A DNA stretch of 64,000 bases from Rhodopseudomonas sp. (GCA_016124795.1 WGNB01000051.1:37914-101913), one strand, 5' to 3'; positions 43,786-54,140 are shown, counted from the stretch's first letter. The notes: generated from the sequence alone by a model not told the origin. Made by a program: numbers and translations.

Positions 43786-44909
43786 AATTCTTCTTCTCTT
43801 TTGTGTCTTGAGTTCTTGTTGTCGTTGATCGGTGAGGTGTCGGCGTGTCCGGCTTCCTTGTCCGGTGCTCGCGTCAGGGATCGTGTCGAGGTGCGCACGA
43901 TCAAGCCGACCGGCAATACGATATGGGTCGGCGTCACGTTGGCGTTCTCGATCATGTCGATGATCCGTTCGGCCGCCTGAAGGCCGGCCTGGTAGTGTTG
44001 GACGCTGACGGTCGTCAGCGCCGGCGACAGCCGGTCGGCGAGCGGCATGTCGTTGAAGCCGGTGATCGACACGTCGTGCGGACAGTGGATGCCGTGCCGC
44101 CGGAAGGCGGTGATGGCGCCGACGGCGAGCCGGTCGTTGGCACAGGCGACAGCGGTGAAAGGCCGGCCGGCGACGAGAAGCTCCTCGGCGCAACGCTCGC
44201 CTTCCATTTCGTTGAAGGCGCGTGCGAATGACGCCAGCGGCCGGTCCTGGCCGAGGCCGAGAAGTTCGCTGTGGCGCACGTAGCTCGAATAGCGGTTGTA
44301 GCCGGTCGATATCGTCTGCGGCCCGGCGATCGACGCGATGGCGCGGTGGCCGAGCGAGGCGAGGTGGGTCAGGATGCGGCGAAAGCCGTCGTCCTCGTCG
44401 TGAACGACCGAGGAGAATTGCGGGTCGCCGGTGCTGCGGCTGACCGTGACGGTCGGGATGCCGGCGGCGATCCGGGTGGCCTCGGCGTCGTCACGCATCA
44501 CGCTCGCCAGGATCAGGCCGTCGATGCCGCGCGGCCGCAAGGCCTCGACCGCCAGCGTCTGGCGGCGGGCGTCGCCGTCGGTGTTGGCGAGGATCGCGAC
44601 GTAGCCGTGGTGCGCCAGCGCGTCCTCGATGCCGCGGATGATCGGCGGAAACACTGGATCGGTGATGTCGGGCACGACCACGCCGATGGTGCGCGACCGG
44701 TTGGTGCGCAACATCGCCGCGGCCGCGTTCGGCCGATAGTCGCGCCGCGCACTGGCGCGTTTGATCTTGTCCATCAGTTCGGACGACACCGCATGATTCG
44801 ATTTCGGATTGAGCGCGCGCGAAATCGTCGAGACGTGAACGCCAACGTCACGCGCGATGTCCTTCATCGTCGGCCGGCCGTTTCTGGTCTTGCGCAATCC
44901 GTTCTCCAT
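43782..44909 (-). CDS. LacI-family transcriptional regulator
   Basis: The 375-aa protein has the LacI headpiece (PTMKDIARDVGVHVSTISRAL, then hinge AAAAMLRTNRSRTIGVVVPDI) and a full effector domain (GIDGLILASVMRDD, AVACANDRLAVGAITAF, SITGFNDMPLADRLSPALTTV). The C-terminus has a charged extension. It is translationally coupled to the dehydrogenase gene, so regulator and enzymes share one operon. The palindrome 105 nt upstream is its likely operator. Confidence 0.93.
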   Translation of the reverse strand: MENGLRKTRNGRPTMKDIARDVGVHVSTISRALNPKSNHAVSSELMDKIKRASARRDYRPNAAAAMLRTNRSRTIGVVVPDITDPVFPPIIRGIEDALAHHGYVAILANTDGDARRQTLAVEALRPRGIDGLILASVMRDDAEATRIAAGIPTVTVSRSTGDPQFSSVVHDEDDGFRRILTHLASLGHRAIASIAGPQTISTGYNRYSSYVRHSELLGLGQDRPLASFARAFNEMEGERCAEELLVAGRPFTAVACANDRLAVGAITAFRRHGIHCPHDVSITGFNDMPLADRLSPALTTVSVQHYQAGLQAAERIIDMIENANVTPTHIVLPVGLIVRTSTRSLTRAPDKEAGHADTSPINDNKNSRHKREEEL

Positions 44910-45013
44910 GCCGATCGGCGGCGGCGTGTTCCCGTGGTGCCCTTCTTGAAACCTGTCTTGTGGTTTCTGTCCTGCGAGGGTCTGACGCGGAGGCTAGCGG
45001 TTGCGGCAAATTT

Positions 45014-45029
45014 TGGCAATCGATTGCCA
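45014..45029. promoter_or_regulatory. LacI-type operator TGGCAATCGATTGCCA
   Basis: This perfect 16-bp palindrome with a central CG, as LacI/PurR-type repressors prefer, sits almost exactly midway between the divergent lacI-family and core-MetE genes (about 104 nt from each start). It can therefore serve both promoters. Confidence 0.8.
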
Positions 45030-45132
45030 CCGTTGCCGTCGCGATGTTATGGATAAGGGTCCTGCAACGCTGGCGGCCGCAAGGCGGCCCCGACAACAAG
45101 GCGTGCGGGCTGGTCAACGGGGAGGAACCGAC

Positions 45133-46314
45133 ATGTTCAAGGGCACCGCCAATGTGATGCTGCCAACGTCGATCATCGGCTCGCTGCCGCGGCCGAGCTG
45201 GTACAACGCCGTGCTCGGGTCGAAGAGCTTCCTCGAGGCGATGGTCAATTCCCGCTATCGCGAGCAGTACGAAGACGCGGTGTCGTCTTTCCTGCGCGCC
45301 CAGGAGGTGGCCGGCCTCGACATCTGCACCGACGGCGACGCGCATTATGATGAGGAAGTCGGCGGCATGAGCTGGCAGAGCTATGCGCCGGCGCACATGA
45401 CCGGGTTCAGCAAGGAGCCGCAGGCCTCGATCTACGATGTCGGCGCCGTTGCCTATCCGCGCGGCCACATCCTGCACGACTTCCTCGAAGCCCGGGTCTT
45501 TCCGAAAGTGGTCGGGCCGATCGGGCGGGGCAATTTGCAGTACGCGGCGATGTGGAAAGTTGCGCAACGCATGACCAAGAAGCCGGTCAAGTTCGGCACC
45601 ATCCTGCCCGAGCTGCTCGCGGCCTCGGTCGCCGACGAGTATTACAAGGACCCGGTCGAGCGCACGATGGCGCTGAGCGAGGCGCTCAACGCCGAACTCA
45701 ACGAACTGGCCGACGCCGGCTGCCCGCTGATCCAGATGGAGGAGCCGCAAATCCACATGGTGCCGGTGCGCGGCAAGGCCTTCGGCAAGCTCGACATTCC
45801 CGACCTGGTGAAGATTTTCAACAACACCATCAAGGGCCTGAAGGATAAGACCGAGGTCTGGTGTCACACCTGCTGGGGCAATCCCAGCCAGCAGACCATC
45901 TTCAAGGAGCCGCAGAGCTATCAGCCGACGCTCGACGCGCTCAACGGCATCGATGCCGACGCCATTACCTTCGAGACCTGTTCGTCGGGACCCGGCGATC
46001 TGAAAGCGATCGGCGAGGTGATCAAGGACAAGAAGATTGTTATCGGCGTCATCGACCACCATACCTTGCAGGTCGAGCGGCCGGAGCAGGTCGCCGCGCT
46101 GATTCGCGAGGCGCTCAAGAGCATTCCGCCGGAGCGGCTGATCGTGTCATCCGACTGCGGCATGGGCCGTGAGGGCATGGGCCGCCGCCACGCCAGCTAT
46201 AAAATGGTGTCGATGGTGCTCGGCACCAATATCGTGCGCCGCGAGCTGGGGCTGCCGGAGGCGGAATGTCTGGCGGCCGATCCGCGCTATTCGCTGACCA
46301 TCACCAAAACCTGA
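45133..46314 (+). CDS. Core-MetE (cobalamin-independent methionine synthase II-like) protein
   Basis: The 393-aa protein matches the C-terminal catalytic barrel of MetE only: IIGSLPRPSWYN at the N-terminus, QMEEPQIHMV, and a zinc site readable as H245 and C247 (WCHTCWGN), E281 (TFETCSSG) and C342 (SSDCGMG). The N-terminal half of MetE is absent. Methyl transfer to or from a thiol is the family chemistry; the donor here is unknown. GGGAGGAA precedes the ATG. It is divergent from the LacI operon, so it is probably part of the same regulon. Confidence 0.87.
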   Translation: MFKGTANVMLPTSIIGSLPRPSWYNAVLGSKSFLEAMVNSRYREQYEDAVSSFLRAQEVAGLDICTDGDAHYDEEVGGMSWQSYAPAHMTGFSKEPQASIYDVGAVAYPRGHILHDFLEARVFPKVVGPIGRGNLQYAAMWKVAQRMTKKPVKFGTILPELLAASVADEYYKDPVERTMALSEALNAELNELADAGCPLIQMEEPQIHMVPVRGKAFGKLDIPDLVKIFNNTIKGLKDKTEVWCHTCWGNPSQQTIFKEPQSYQPTLDALNGIDADAITFETCSSGPGDLKAIGEVIKDKKIVIGVIDHHTLQVERPEQVAALIREALKSIPPERLIVSSDCGMGREGMGRRHASYKMVSMVLGTNIVRRELGLPEAECLAADPRYSLTITKT

Positions 46315-46334
46315 GCGAGGCGGGCGACGGCGAA

Positions 46335-46886
46335 TTACGGCAGCTTGTCGTAGCCTTCGCCGAAGCCGGCCAGCGACATCGGAAAGCCGATGCCTTCTTC
46401 CGGGGTCTGGAAGATGATGAAGGTCGCGGTCTTGCCGGCGCGCAATTTGCCGATCAGCGTATCGTCCATGACCACCTCGGCGATACAGCCGTTTGGCAGG
46501 CAGCGGACGAAACCGGCCCGGCCGACATCGACATTGTCGATTTTCAGGCCAAGGCCGGATGGCAGCAATACGCCGAGTGGCGCGACCACCCGCATCAGCT
46601 TGCTTTTCTGGTCGGCGGTTTTCAGCACGATCACGGTCAAGCCGACATTGGCGCGGTCTTCGGCGACCACACTCTGAATCAGCGCGCATTGCTCGCTTTT
46701 CGCGCCCGGCGGCGTGTCGCAGCGAATTTGCCAGTCTTTGTGGACGGATTTGACCGCGCCTTGTGCCAGCGCCTGGCCGGTCGGCGCCAAAGCCAGCATG
46801 ATAATGGCCGTCAGCACGATCAGCGCCCGCCGCGCGATTCCGTGCGGGCCTTGCTGCGCATGCCCGTCATGCTCAAAAACAACCAT
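46335..46886 (-). CDS. Invasion-associated locus B (IalB) family periplasmic protein
   Basis: The 183-aa protein has a signal peptide after a short polar leader (RRALIVLTAIIMLALAPTGQ, cleavage near ALAQGAV) and IalB features KDWQIRCDTPPGAKSEQCALIQSV, GRAGFVRCLPNGCIAEVVMDD and a C-terminal FIIFQTPEEGIGFPMSLAGF. Paired Cys probably form disulfides. Named for a Bartonella invasion protein, the family is widespread in non-pathogens with unknown role. It commonly lies next to coxB in this bacterial group, as here. Confidence 0.88.
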   Translation of the reverse strand: MVVFEHDGHAQQGPHGIARRALIVLTAIIMLALAPTGQALAQGAVKSVHKDWQIRCDTPPGAKSEQCALIQSVVAEDRANVGLTVIVLKTADQKSKLMRVVAPLGVLLPSGLGLKIDNVDVGRAGFVRCLPNGCIAEVVMDDTLIGKLRAGKTATFIIFQTPEEGIGFPMSLAGFGEGYDKLP

Positions 46887-47305
46887 AATTCAATCCCTTA
46901 GCACGCAAACCCGGCGGCCTGGCCAGGCCATGGGCTTCTTGGGGCGGTCGTGGCGGTCCCGGTCTTGCTGGTGTCCCGGCCGCGAATCACCGGTCCGACA
47001 ATACTTTAGCCAGCCGGTTCGGGTCATGCCCCGCTCCGTGTTTTGACGCAAGAGCCGACACCCCGGCCTGATCGGACCGGACCCTAGGCATGCCTTCGGG
47101 CGACAAAAGGGCCGGCGGGCGGTCGTAACCGTCGTTTCCGGCCGCCGCTTGTGGCTAAGCCGTATGTCTCATGAGACTTATGATGAGGCGCATTGCGGCA
47201 GCCCCGGAATTGTGGTTTGAGAAACCGGGATTTCCCCGTCCCGCCGCATCGCAAGACCATTGCCACGCCCGTGGCAAAAAGCCGTGCGGCGAGGCATCGC
47301 GCCGG

Positions 47306-47323
47306 CCAGCACGTATGTGCTGG
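47306..47323. promoter_or_regulatory. CCAGCAC-GTAT-GTGCTGG dyad upstream of coxB
   Basis: Perfect 7-bp arms around GTAT lie about 70 nt upstream of the coxB start. The symmetric form suggests a dimeric regulator site. Which regulator is not known. Confidence 0.4.
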
Positions 47324-47351
47324 ACGGCACAATGGGGCGTATAAAAAAGGT

Positions 47352-47371
47352 GCCTTGTCCAAGGCCGTTTT
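47352..47371 (+). promoter_or_regulatory. Terminator-like hairpin in the coxB leader
   Basis: GCCTTGTCCAAGGC can form a short stem with a GTCC-type loop, followed by CGTTTTTCG, immediately before the GAGGAG ribosome-binding region of coxB. The shape is that of a small attenuator hairpin, but the stem is only 5-6 bp. Confidence 0.3.
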
Positions 47372-47393
47372 TCGTCGAGGAGCGCATAATAAA

Positions 47394-48239
47394 ATGCTGG
47401 TGCTCAAGCGGTTGATCGCTTTCGTGACCACGACTGTGGCCCTTCTAGCCGGTGGCGGTGCCGCCTATGCCGGCCTCGGCCAGCCCTCCCCCTGGGAAGT
47501 GACCTTGCAGGGGGCCGGCTCCCCGGTCATGGAAAATATTCACTGGTTCCATAACCTGCTGCTCGGCATCATCCTCGCCATCACGCTGTTCGTGCTGGTG
47601 TTGCTGGTCATCGTGATGGTCAAGTTCAACGCCCGCAGCAACCCGGTGCCGTCGCGGACGACCCACAACACCATGATCGAAGTGGTCTGGACGGTTGTGC
47701 CGGTCCTGATCCTGGTGGCGATCGCGGTCCCATCGTTCCGCCTGCTGTTCTACGAACTCAAGGTCCCGCCGGCCGATATCACGGTGAAGGTGACCGGCAA
47801 GCAGTGGTTCTGGAGCTACGGCTACCCCGACTCGAAGTTCGAATTCGACTCGCTGATGCTCCAGGACAAGGAGCTCAAGCCCGGTCAGCCGCGGCTGCTG
47901 GCGGTCGATAACGACATGGTCGTGCCGGTCAACAAGGTGGTCCGCATCATCATCACCGGCGCCGACGTGATCCACTCCTTCTCGGTCCCGTCCTTCGGCA
48001 TCAAGATCGACGCCATTCCGGGCCGGATCAACGAAACCTGGTTCAAGGCCGAGCGCGAAGGCATGTATTACGGCCAATGCTCGCAGCTGTGCGGCCGCGA
48101 CCACGCCTTCATGCCGATTGCGGTCAAGGTCGTGAGCGAAAAGGATTACGCCACCTGGCTGGCGGCGGCGAAGAAGAAGTACGCCTATGACGCGGTGGTC
48201 CCGAAAAACGCCATCGCCTCGGTGGCCGATCTTCGGTGA
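47394..48239 (+). CDS. coxB: Cytochrome c oxidase subunit II
   Basis: The 281-aa protein has a signal peptide, two transmembrane helices (after MENIHWFHNLLLGII and TMIEVVWTVVPVLIL) and a periplasmic cupredoxin domain. The CuA ligands lie in DVIHSFSVPSFG and YYGQCSQLCGRDHAFMPI. It receives electrons from cytochrome c in the aa3 oxidase. It opens the oxidase gene row and is divergent from ialB. Confidence 0.96.
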   Translation: MLVLKRLIAFVTTTVALLAGGGAAYAGLGQPSPWEVTLQGAGSPVMENIHWFHNLLLGIILAITLFVLVLLVIVMVKFNARSNPVPSRTTHNTMIEVVWTVVPVLILVAIAVPSFRLLFYELKVPPADITVKVTGKQWFWSYGYPDSKFEFDSLMLQDKELKPGQPRLLAVDNDMVVPVNKVVRIIITGADVIHSFSVPSFGIKIDAIPGRINETWFKAEREGMYYGQCSQLCGRDHAFMPIAVKVVSEKDYATWLAAAKKKYAYDAVVPKNAIASVADLR

Positions 48240-48246
48240 CACATAG

Positions 48247-49923
<1,677 letters not shown>

Positions 49924-49951
49924 GGCAGCTTCAGACGAGATGAAAAGGCTT

Positions 49952-49984
49952 GCCCCCGGCTTCAAATCCGGGGGCGGCTTTTTC
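49952..49984 (+). terminator. Intrinsic terminator after ctaD
   Basis: An 8-bp stem GCCCCCGG/CCGGGGGC with an 8-nt loop is followed by GGCTTTTT. It starts 28 nt past the ctaD stop and would separate coxB-ctaD from the assembly genes, wholly or in part. Confidence 0.85.
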
Positions 49985-50058
49985 GATGAGTAACCGCTTA
50001 AGTTCCGTCACTGCTCACTTTCAGTAACCGCCCAAGTTCAATAAGGCGCACGTAAACG

Positions 50059-51012
50059 ATGTCGCTGATCAGCGAAGGCGCAGAGTACCGCGGACCGGTC
50101 GAGTCGGCTTATGCCGAGCCGAGCATGGCGACCGTGGGCGACTACATCGCGCTCTTGAAGCCGCGGGTGATGTCGCTGGTGGTGTTCACCGCGCTGGTCG
50201 GTCTGTCGGTTGCGCCCGGCGCGATCCATCCGTTCACTGCCTTCACGGCCTTGCTCTGCATCGCGGTCGGCGCGGGCGCCTCCGGCGCCCTGAACATGTG
50301 GTACGATTCTGATATCGACGCCCTGATGACGCGCACCGCGCGCCGCCCGGTGCCGGCCGGCCGGGTCAAGCCCGGCGAGGCGCTGGCCTTCGGCCTGACG
50401 CTGTCGGTTTTCGCGGTCGTGGTGCTCGGTCTTCTGGTCAATGTGCTGGCCGCCGCGCTGCTGGCCTTCACCATCTTCTTCTATGCCGTCATTTATACGA
50501 TGTGGCTGAAGCGTTCGACGCCGCAGAACATCGTCATCGGCGGCGCCGCCGGCGCATTCCCGCCGATGATCGGCTGGGCGGCGGTGACCGGTTCGATGTC
50601 GCTCGAACCGGTGTTGCTGTTTGCGATCATCTTCTTCTGGACGCCGCCGCATTTCTGGGCGCTGGCGATCTACAAAACCAAGGATTACGCGCGCGCCGGC
50701 ATTCCGATGCTGCCGGTGGTGGCTGGCGACCGTCAGACCCGCTTGCAGATCCTGCTGTACACGCTGTTGCTCGCGCCGCTCGGCGTCGCGCCGTTCCTGC
50801 TCGGCTTCGCCGGCCCGATGTACGGGGTGGTGTCGGTCGTGACCGGCGCGGTGATGCTGGCCCTGGCGGTTCAGGTGTTCCGCGAGCGCGCGCCGGCCGA
50901 GCGCGCCTGCCGCCACCTGTTCGCGTTTTCGATTTTGTATCTGTTCCTGCTGTTCGCGGTTCTGCTGGTTGAGCGCGGCTGGGGCGGCCTCTTGATCGCG
51001 CCGTTCGCGTGA
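50059..51012 (+). CDS. ctaB: Protoheme IX farnesyltransferase (heme O synthase)
   Basis: The 317-aa UbiA-family membrane prenyltransferase has the first Asp-rich motif [23 protein letters not shown] and later [31 protein letters not shown]. It farnesylates heme B to heme O for the aa3 oxidase. The ribosome site is weak (AAGG, far from the ATG). Confidence 0.95.
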   Translation: MSLISEGAEYRGPVESAYAEPSMATVGDYIALLKPRVMSLVVFTALVGLSVAPGAIHPFTAFTALLCIAVGAGASGALNMWYDSDIDALMTRTARRPVPAGRVKPGEALAFGLTLSVFAVVVLGLLVNVLAAALLAFTIFFYAVIYTMWLKRSTPQNIVIGGAAGAFPPMIGWAAVTGSMSLEPVLLFAIIFFWTPPHFWALAIYKTKDYARAGIPMLPVVAGDRQTRLQILLYTLLLAPLGVAPFLLGFAGPMYGVVSVVTGAVMLALAVQVFRERAPAERACRHLFAFSILYLFLLFAVLLVERGWGGLLIAPFA

Positions 51013-51037
51013 ACCGGGGAACCGTCGAGGCTGTAAC

Positions 51038-51205
51038 ATGACCGAGAAGCCCGACGACAAGGACGGTATTGTTCTGACCGAGGCGCAAAAGCGCGCCAGA
51101 CGATCCCGCTCGATCGCCATTGCGCTGTCGCTGTTTGCGCTGGTCGTGTTGTTCTATGTGATGACCCTGGTGAAGGGTCCGATCGTTCTGCTGCGACCGA
51201 TGTGA
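51038..51205 (+). CDS. CoxF-like small membrane protein of the oxidase operon
   Basis: This 55-aa gene lies between ctaB and ctaG. It starts [20 protein letters not shown] and continues with [20 protein letters not shown] (one transmembrane helix), ending [10 protein letters not shown]. Position, length and the [12 protein letters not shown] segment before a single helix match the small CoxF-type proteins found at this place in rhizobial cox operons. It probably helps assembly or stability of the oxidase. It is easily missed because of its size. Confidence 0.8.
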   Translation: MTEKPDDKDGIVLTEAQKRARRSRSIAIALSLFALVVLFYVMTLVKGPIVLLRPM

Positions 51206-51230
51206 GCCCGAGCCGAGAACCGAAACCGCG

Positions 51231-51836
51231 ATGACCGCCACCCCGACCCCGCAACCCGACAAGAAGCTCCGGCGCGACATGATTGTCGCCGGCTGCTGCG
51301 GCGTGTTCGTGGCGGCGATGGTGGGGGCCGCCTATGCCGCGGTGCCGCTGTATAACTGGTTCTGCCGGACCACGGGTTTTGCCGGCACCACCCAGGTCGC
51401 CCATCAGGCGCCCGATCAGGTGCTTGGTCGCACCATCAATGTCCGGTTCGATTCCAACGTCGCGCCGAACCTGCCGTGGAAGTTCGTGCCCGAGCAGAAC
51501 GAGATCAAGGTCCGTATCGGCGACGTCACGACCGTCAAATACAAGGTCATCAACCAGGCCGCGCGCGAGATCACCGCGCAGGCGTCCTACAACGTGTCGC
51601 CGCCGACGGTTGGGGCCTATTTCGCCAAGATCAACTGCTTCTGCTTCACCGAGCAGACCATGAAGCCGGGCGAAACCCGGGAAATGGCGGTGGTGTTCTA
51701 CGTCGACCCGAAGATCGCTCAGGACAGCGACCAGGATACGCTCAATTCGATCACGCTGTCCTATACCTTCTTCCCGGTGCGCGCGCAGGACCGGCCGGTG
51801 GCCGAAGTGGTCGGAGAAAGTTCGAGTAAGCTTTGA
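51231..51836 (+). CDS. ctaG: Cytochrome c oxidase assembly protein CtaG/Cox11
   Basis: The 201-aa copper chaperone has one N-terminal helix ([20 protein letters not shown]), [13 protein letters not shown] and the copper-binding [17 protein letters not shown]. It delivers Cu(B) to subunit I from the periplasmic side. It follows CoxF by 25 nt. Confidence 0.95.
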   Translation: MTATPTPQPDKKLRRDMIVAGCCGVFVAAMVGAAYAAVPLYNWFCRTTGFAGTTQVAHQAPDQVLGRTINVRFDSNVAPNLPWKFVPEQNEIKVRIGDVTTVKYKVINQAAREITAQASYNVSPPTVGAYFAKINCFCFTEQTMKPGETREMAVVFYVDPKIAQDSDQDTLNSITLSYTFFPVRAQDRPVAEVVGESSSKL

Positions 51837-51968
51837 GACAGTCGACTAGATTGTGAGAAACACTGGGGGGCGCCACGCGCGCTCATTCACCGTATGATCT
51901 TCGCAGGCCCCCGGCGGCCTGCGGTTCGGATCAGACGCCGATAAAACGAGACCTGAACGGAGACGACG

Positions 51969-52820
51969 ATGGCCGAAGCCCATACCAAGCACCACGACTA
52001 TCACCTGGTCGATCCGAGCCCGTGGCCCTTCGTCGGCTCGGTCTCGGCCTTTGTCATGGCGTTCGGCGCCGTCACCTGGCTGCACCACCTGTTCTCGGTG
52101 GCGCCCATCGTGTTCGGTCTCGGCGTCCTCGGTGTGCTCTACACCTTCGTCGGCTGGTGGCGTGACGTCATCAACGAAGCGCAGTTCGAGGGCTTCCACA
52201 CCCGCGTGGTGCAGATCTCGCACCGCTACGGCATGATCCTGTTCATCGCCTCGGAAGTGATGTTCTTCGTCGCCTGGTTCTGGGCCTACTTCAACGTCGC
52301 GCTGTTTCCCGGGTCGGAAGTCGAAGCCAGCCGTCTGGCCTTCACCCATGGCGTCTGGCCGCCGGTCGGCATCGAGACCTTCGATCCCTGGCACCTGCCG
52401 CTCTTGAACACGCTGATCCTGCTGACCTCGGGCACCACGGTGACCTGGGCGCATCACGCGCTCTTGGAAAACGACCGCCAGGGCGTGAAGTGGGGTCTGA
52501 TCCTGACCATCCTGCTCGGCATGACCTTCACCTGCGTGCAGGCCTTCGAATACAGCCACGCAGCCTTCACCTTCAGCGGCAACATCTACGGCGCCACCTT
52601 CTTCATGGCGACCGGCTTCCACGGCGCCCATGTGCTGATCGGTACGATCTTCCTGATCGTCTGCCTGGTCCGCACTCTCAAGGGTCACTTCACGCCGACC
52701 CAGCACCTCGGCTTTGAATTCGCCGCCTGGTACTGGCATTTCGTCGACGTGGTCTGGCTGTTCCTGTTCGCCTGCATATATGTCTGGGGCGCAGGCGCCG
52801 AGCACGTGGCGGCGCACTGA
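51969..52820 (+). CDS. ctaE: Cytochrome c oxidase subunit III
   Basis: The 283-aa, seven-helix protein has [59 protein letters not shown] and a C-terminal [24 protein letters not shown]. It stabilises the catalytic core. GGAG precedes the ATG. A very strong terminator follows. Confidence 0.96.
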   Translation: MAEAHTKHHDYHLVDPSPWPFVGSVSAFVMAFGAVTWLHHLFSVAPIVFGLGVLGVLYTFVGWWRDVINEAQFEGFHTRVVQISHRYGMILFIASEVMFFVAWFWAYFNVALFPGSEVEASRLAFTHGVWPPVGIETFDPWHLPLLNTLILLTSGTTVTWAHHALLENDRQGVKWGLILTILLGMTFTCVQAFEYSHAAFTFSGNIYGATFFMATGFHGAHVLIGTIFLIVCLVRTLKGHFTPTQHLGFEFAAWYWHFVDVVWLFLFACIYVWGAGAEHVAAH

Positions 52821-52841
52821 CCGCCCGGGCTTCAGGTTTAT

Positions 52842-52875
52842 AAAGGGCGGCGGCAACGCCGCCCTTTGTCGTTTG
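52842..52875 (+). terminator. Strong intrinsic terminator after ctaE
   Basis: An 11-bp perfect stem AAAGGGCGGCG/CGCCGCCCTTT closes a GCAA tetraloop and is followed by TTTGTCGTTT. It separates the oxidase structural genes from DUF983-SURF1. Confidence 0.88.
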
Positions 52876-52943
52876 GGCGCCGGACTGGCCGATACCGATG
52901 GCCGCGGGCGGCCGGCTTTTGCGAAGCCGAATGGAGAGATGCG

Positions 52944-53363
52944 ATGACGACGGACAAGGGATCGACACAGCTACCGATCGCGCGCGGACTGCTCGGCCGT
53001 TGTCCGTCCTGCGGTCAGGGCAAGCTGTTCGATGGCTTTCTGAACTTGCGCCCGGCCTGCGATAAATGCGGGCTCGATTACAGCTTCGCCGATGCCGGCG
53101 ACGGCCCGGCGGTGTTCGTGATTCTGATCGGCGGCGCGATCGTGGTGTTCGCCGCGCTGCTGACCGAGGTGATTTACCAGCCGCCTTATTGGGTTCATGC
53201 CGCACTCTGGCTGCCGCTGATCCTGTTGGTGACCTTGTTGCCGCTGCGGCTGGTCAAGGGTCTCTTGATCGCGCTGCAATACCATCACAAGGCCGCGCCC
53301 GGCCGGCTGGTCGGCAAGGACGAGGCCGGCGTGTCATCGGCGCCGCCGCATAGCGGAACGTGA
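52944..53363 (+). CDS. DUF983 membrane protein
   Basis: The 139-aa protein has an N-terminal zinc-ribbon-like RCPSCGQGKLFDGFLNLRPACDKCGLDY (CX2C...CX2C) followed by two hydrophobic helices (VFVILIGGAIVVFAALLTEVI and LWLPLILLVTLLPLRLV). It is encoded beside cox assembly genes across this group and may assist oxidase biogenesis, though its role is unproven. Its stop overlaps the SURF1 start by four nt. Confidence 0.87.
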   Translation: MTTDKGSTQLPIARGLLGRCPSCGQGKLFDGFLNLRPACDKCGLDYSFADAGDGPAVFVILIGGAIVVFAALLTEVIYQPPYWVHAALWLPLILLVTLLPLRLVKGLLIALQYHHKAAPGRLVGKDEAGVSSAPPHSGT

Positions 53364-54127
53364 ACGTGCCGAAGACGGCGTCGGTCAGCGGGACGAAGCG
53401 CGGCGGTGTGGTCGGCGCGACCATCGCCACGATCATCGCGGTCGCCATTCTGCTCGGCCTCGGCAAGTGGCAGCTTGATCGCAAGGTCTGGAAAGAAGAT
53501 CTGATCGCGACCGTCAATGCGCGAATTAGCCAGACGCCGCAGCCTTTGCCGCCGCGGGATGCGTGGTCGCATTTCGGTCAGGCCAGCCACGAATACACCC
53601 GCGTCTCGTTTCCTGCCGAGTTTCTCGAAGGGCAGGAAGCGCTGGTCTATACGGCCGGGTCGTCGCTCCGGCCCGACGTCGGCGGGCAGCAGGGCTTCTG
53701 GGTTTTCGCGCCGGCGCGGCTGGCCGGCGGCAGTCTGGTGATGGTCAATCGCGGTTTCGTGCCGCAGGACAAGAAGGATGCGGCCTTGCGCGCCGACGCG
53801 ACCCCGCATGGCAGCGTCGATATCGTCGGCTATCTGCGATGGCCGGAGGCGCGTGGCATGTTCACGCCGGCCGACGACGTCAAGGACAATGTCTGGTATG
53901 TCCGCGATCCCGAGGCGATGGCGGCCGCGCACCACTGGACGCTGGCCGCGCCGTTCTACATCGATCAGGAAGGACCGGTGCCGCCCGGCGGTTTACCCAA
54001 ACCCGGCAAGATCGACGTTCAATTGCCGGATAATCATCTGCAATACGCGCTGACCTGGTTCGGCCTGGCGCTGGCGCTGGCCGGCGTTTACGTCGTCTGG
54101 CTGGCGGGACGGCTGGCGCGCCGCTGA
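53360..54127 (+). CDS. SURF1-family oxidase assembly protein
   Basis: The 255-aa protein has two membrane helices at the ends (ATIIAVAILLGLGKWQLDRK and YALTWFGLALALAGVYVVWL) with a periplasmic domain between. The LGKWQLDRKVWKEDLI and NHLQYALTWFGLA segments are SURF1 signatures. It helps insert heme a into subunit I. It begins with GTG overlapping the DUF983 stop (GTGA). Confidence 0.92.
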   Translation: MNVPKTASVSGTKRGGVVGATIATIIAVAILLGLGKWQLDRKVWKEDLIATVNARISQTPQPLPPRDAWSHFGQASHEYTRVSFPAEFLEGQEALVYTAGSSLRPDVGGQQGFWVFAPARLAGGSLVMVNRGFVPQDKKDAALRADATPHGSVDIVGYLRWPEARGMFTPADDVKDNVWYVRDPEAMAAAHHWTLAAPFYIDQEGPVPPGGLPKPGKIDVQLPDNHLQYALTWFGLALALAGVYVVWLAGRLARR

Positions 54128-54140
54128 CAAAATCTGGCAG
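54124..54140. promoter_or_regulatory. CTGACA-N5-TGGCAG site upstream of the WYL regulator (copy 1)
   Basis: CTGACA-aaatc-TGGCAG is an imperfect palindrome (CTG[A/C]CA half-sites). It overlaps the SURF1 stop region and lies 42 nt before the regulator start. The same motif recurs before the VOC gene (54879-54895). Confidence 0.7.

Larger units (their letters stand above)
46887..47393. other. Divergent ialB/coxB intergenic region with several short dyads
   Basis: This gene-free stretch of 507 bp holds four short dyads: GTCTCATGAGAC (47166-47177), TTGCCAC-GCCC-GTGGCAA (47260-47277), CCAGCAC-GTAT-GTGCTGG (47306-47323), and GCCTT-GTCC-AAGGC region followed by CGTTTTT (47352-47371). They are probably regulatory for the cytochrome oxidase genes. 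No coding sequence or RNA gene was recognised. Confidence 0.55.
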
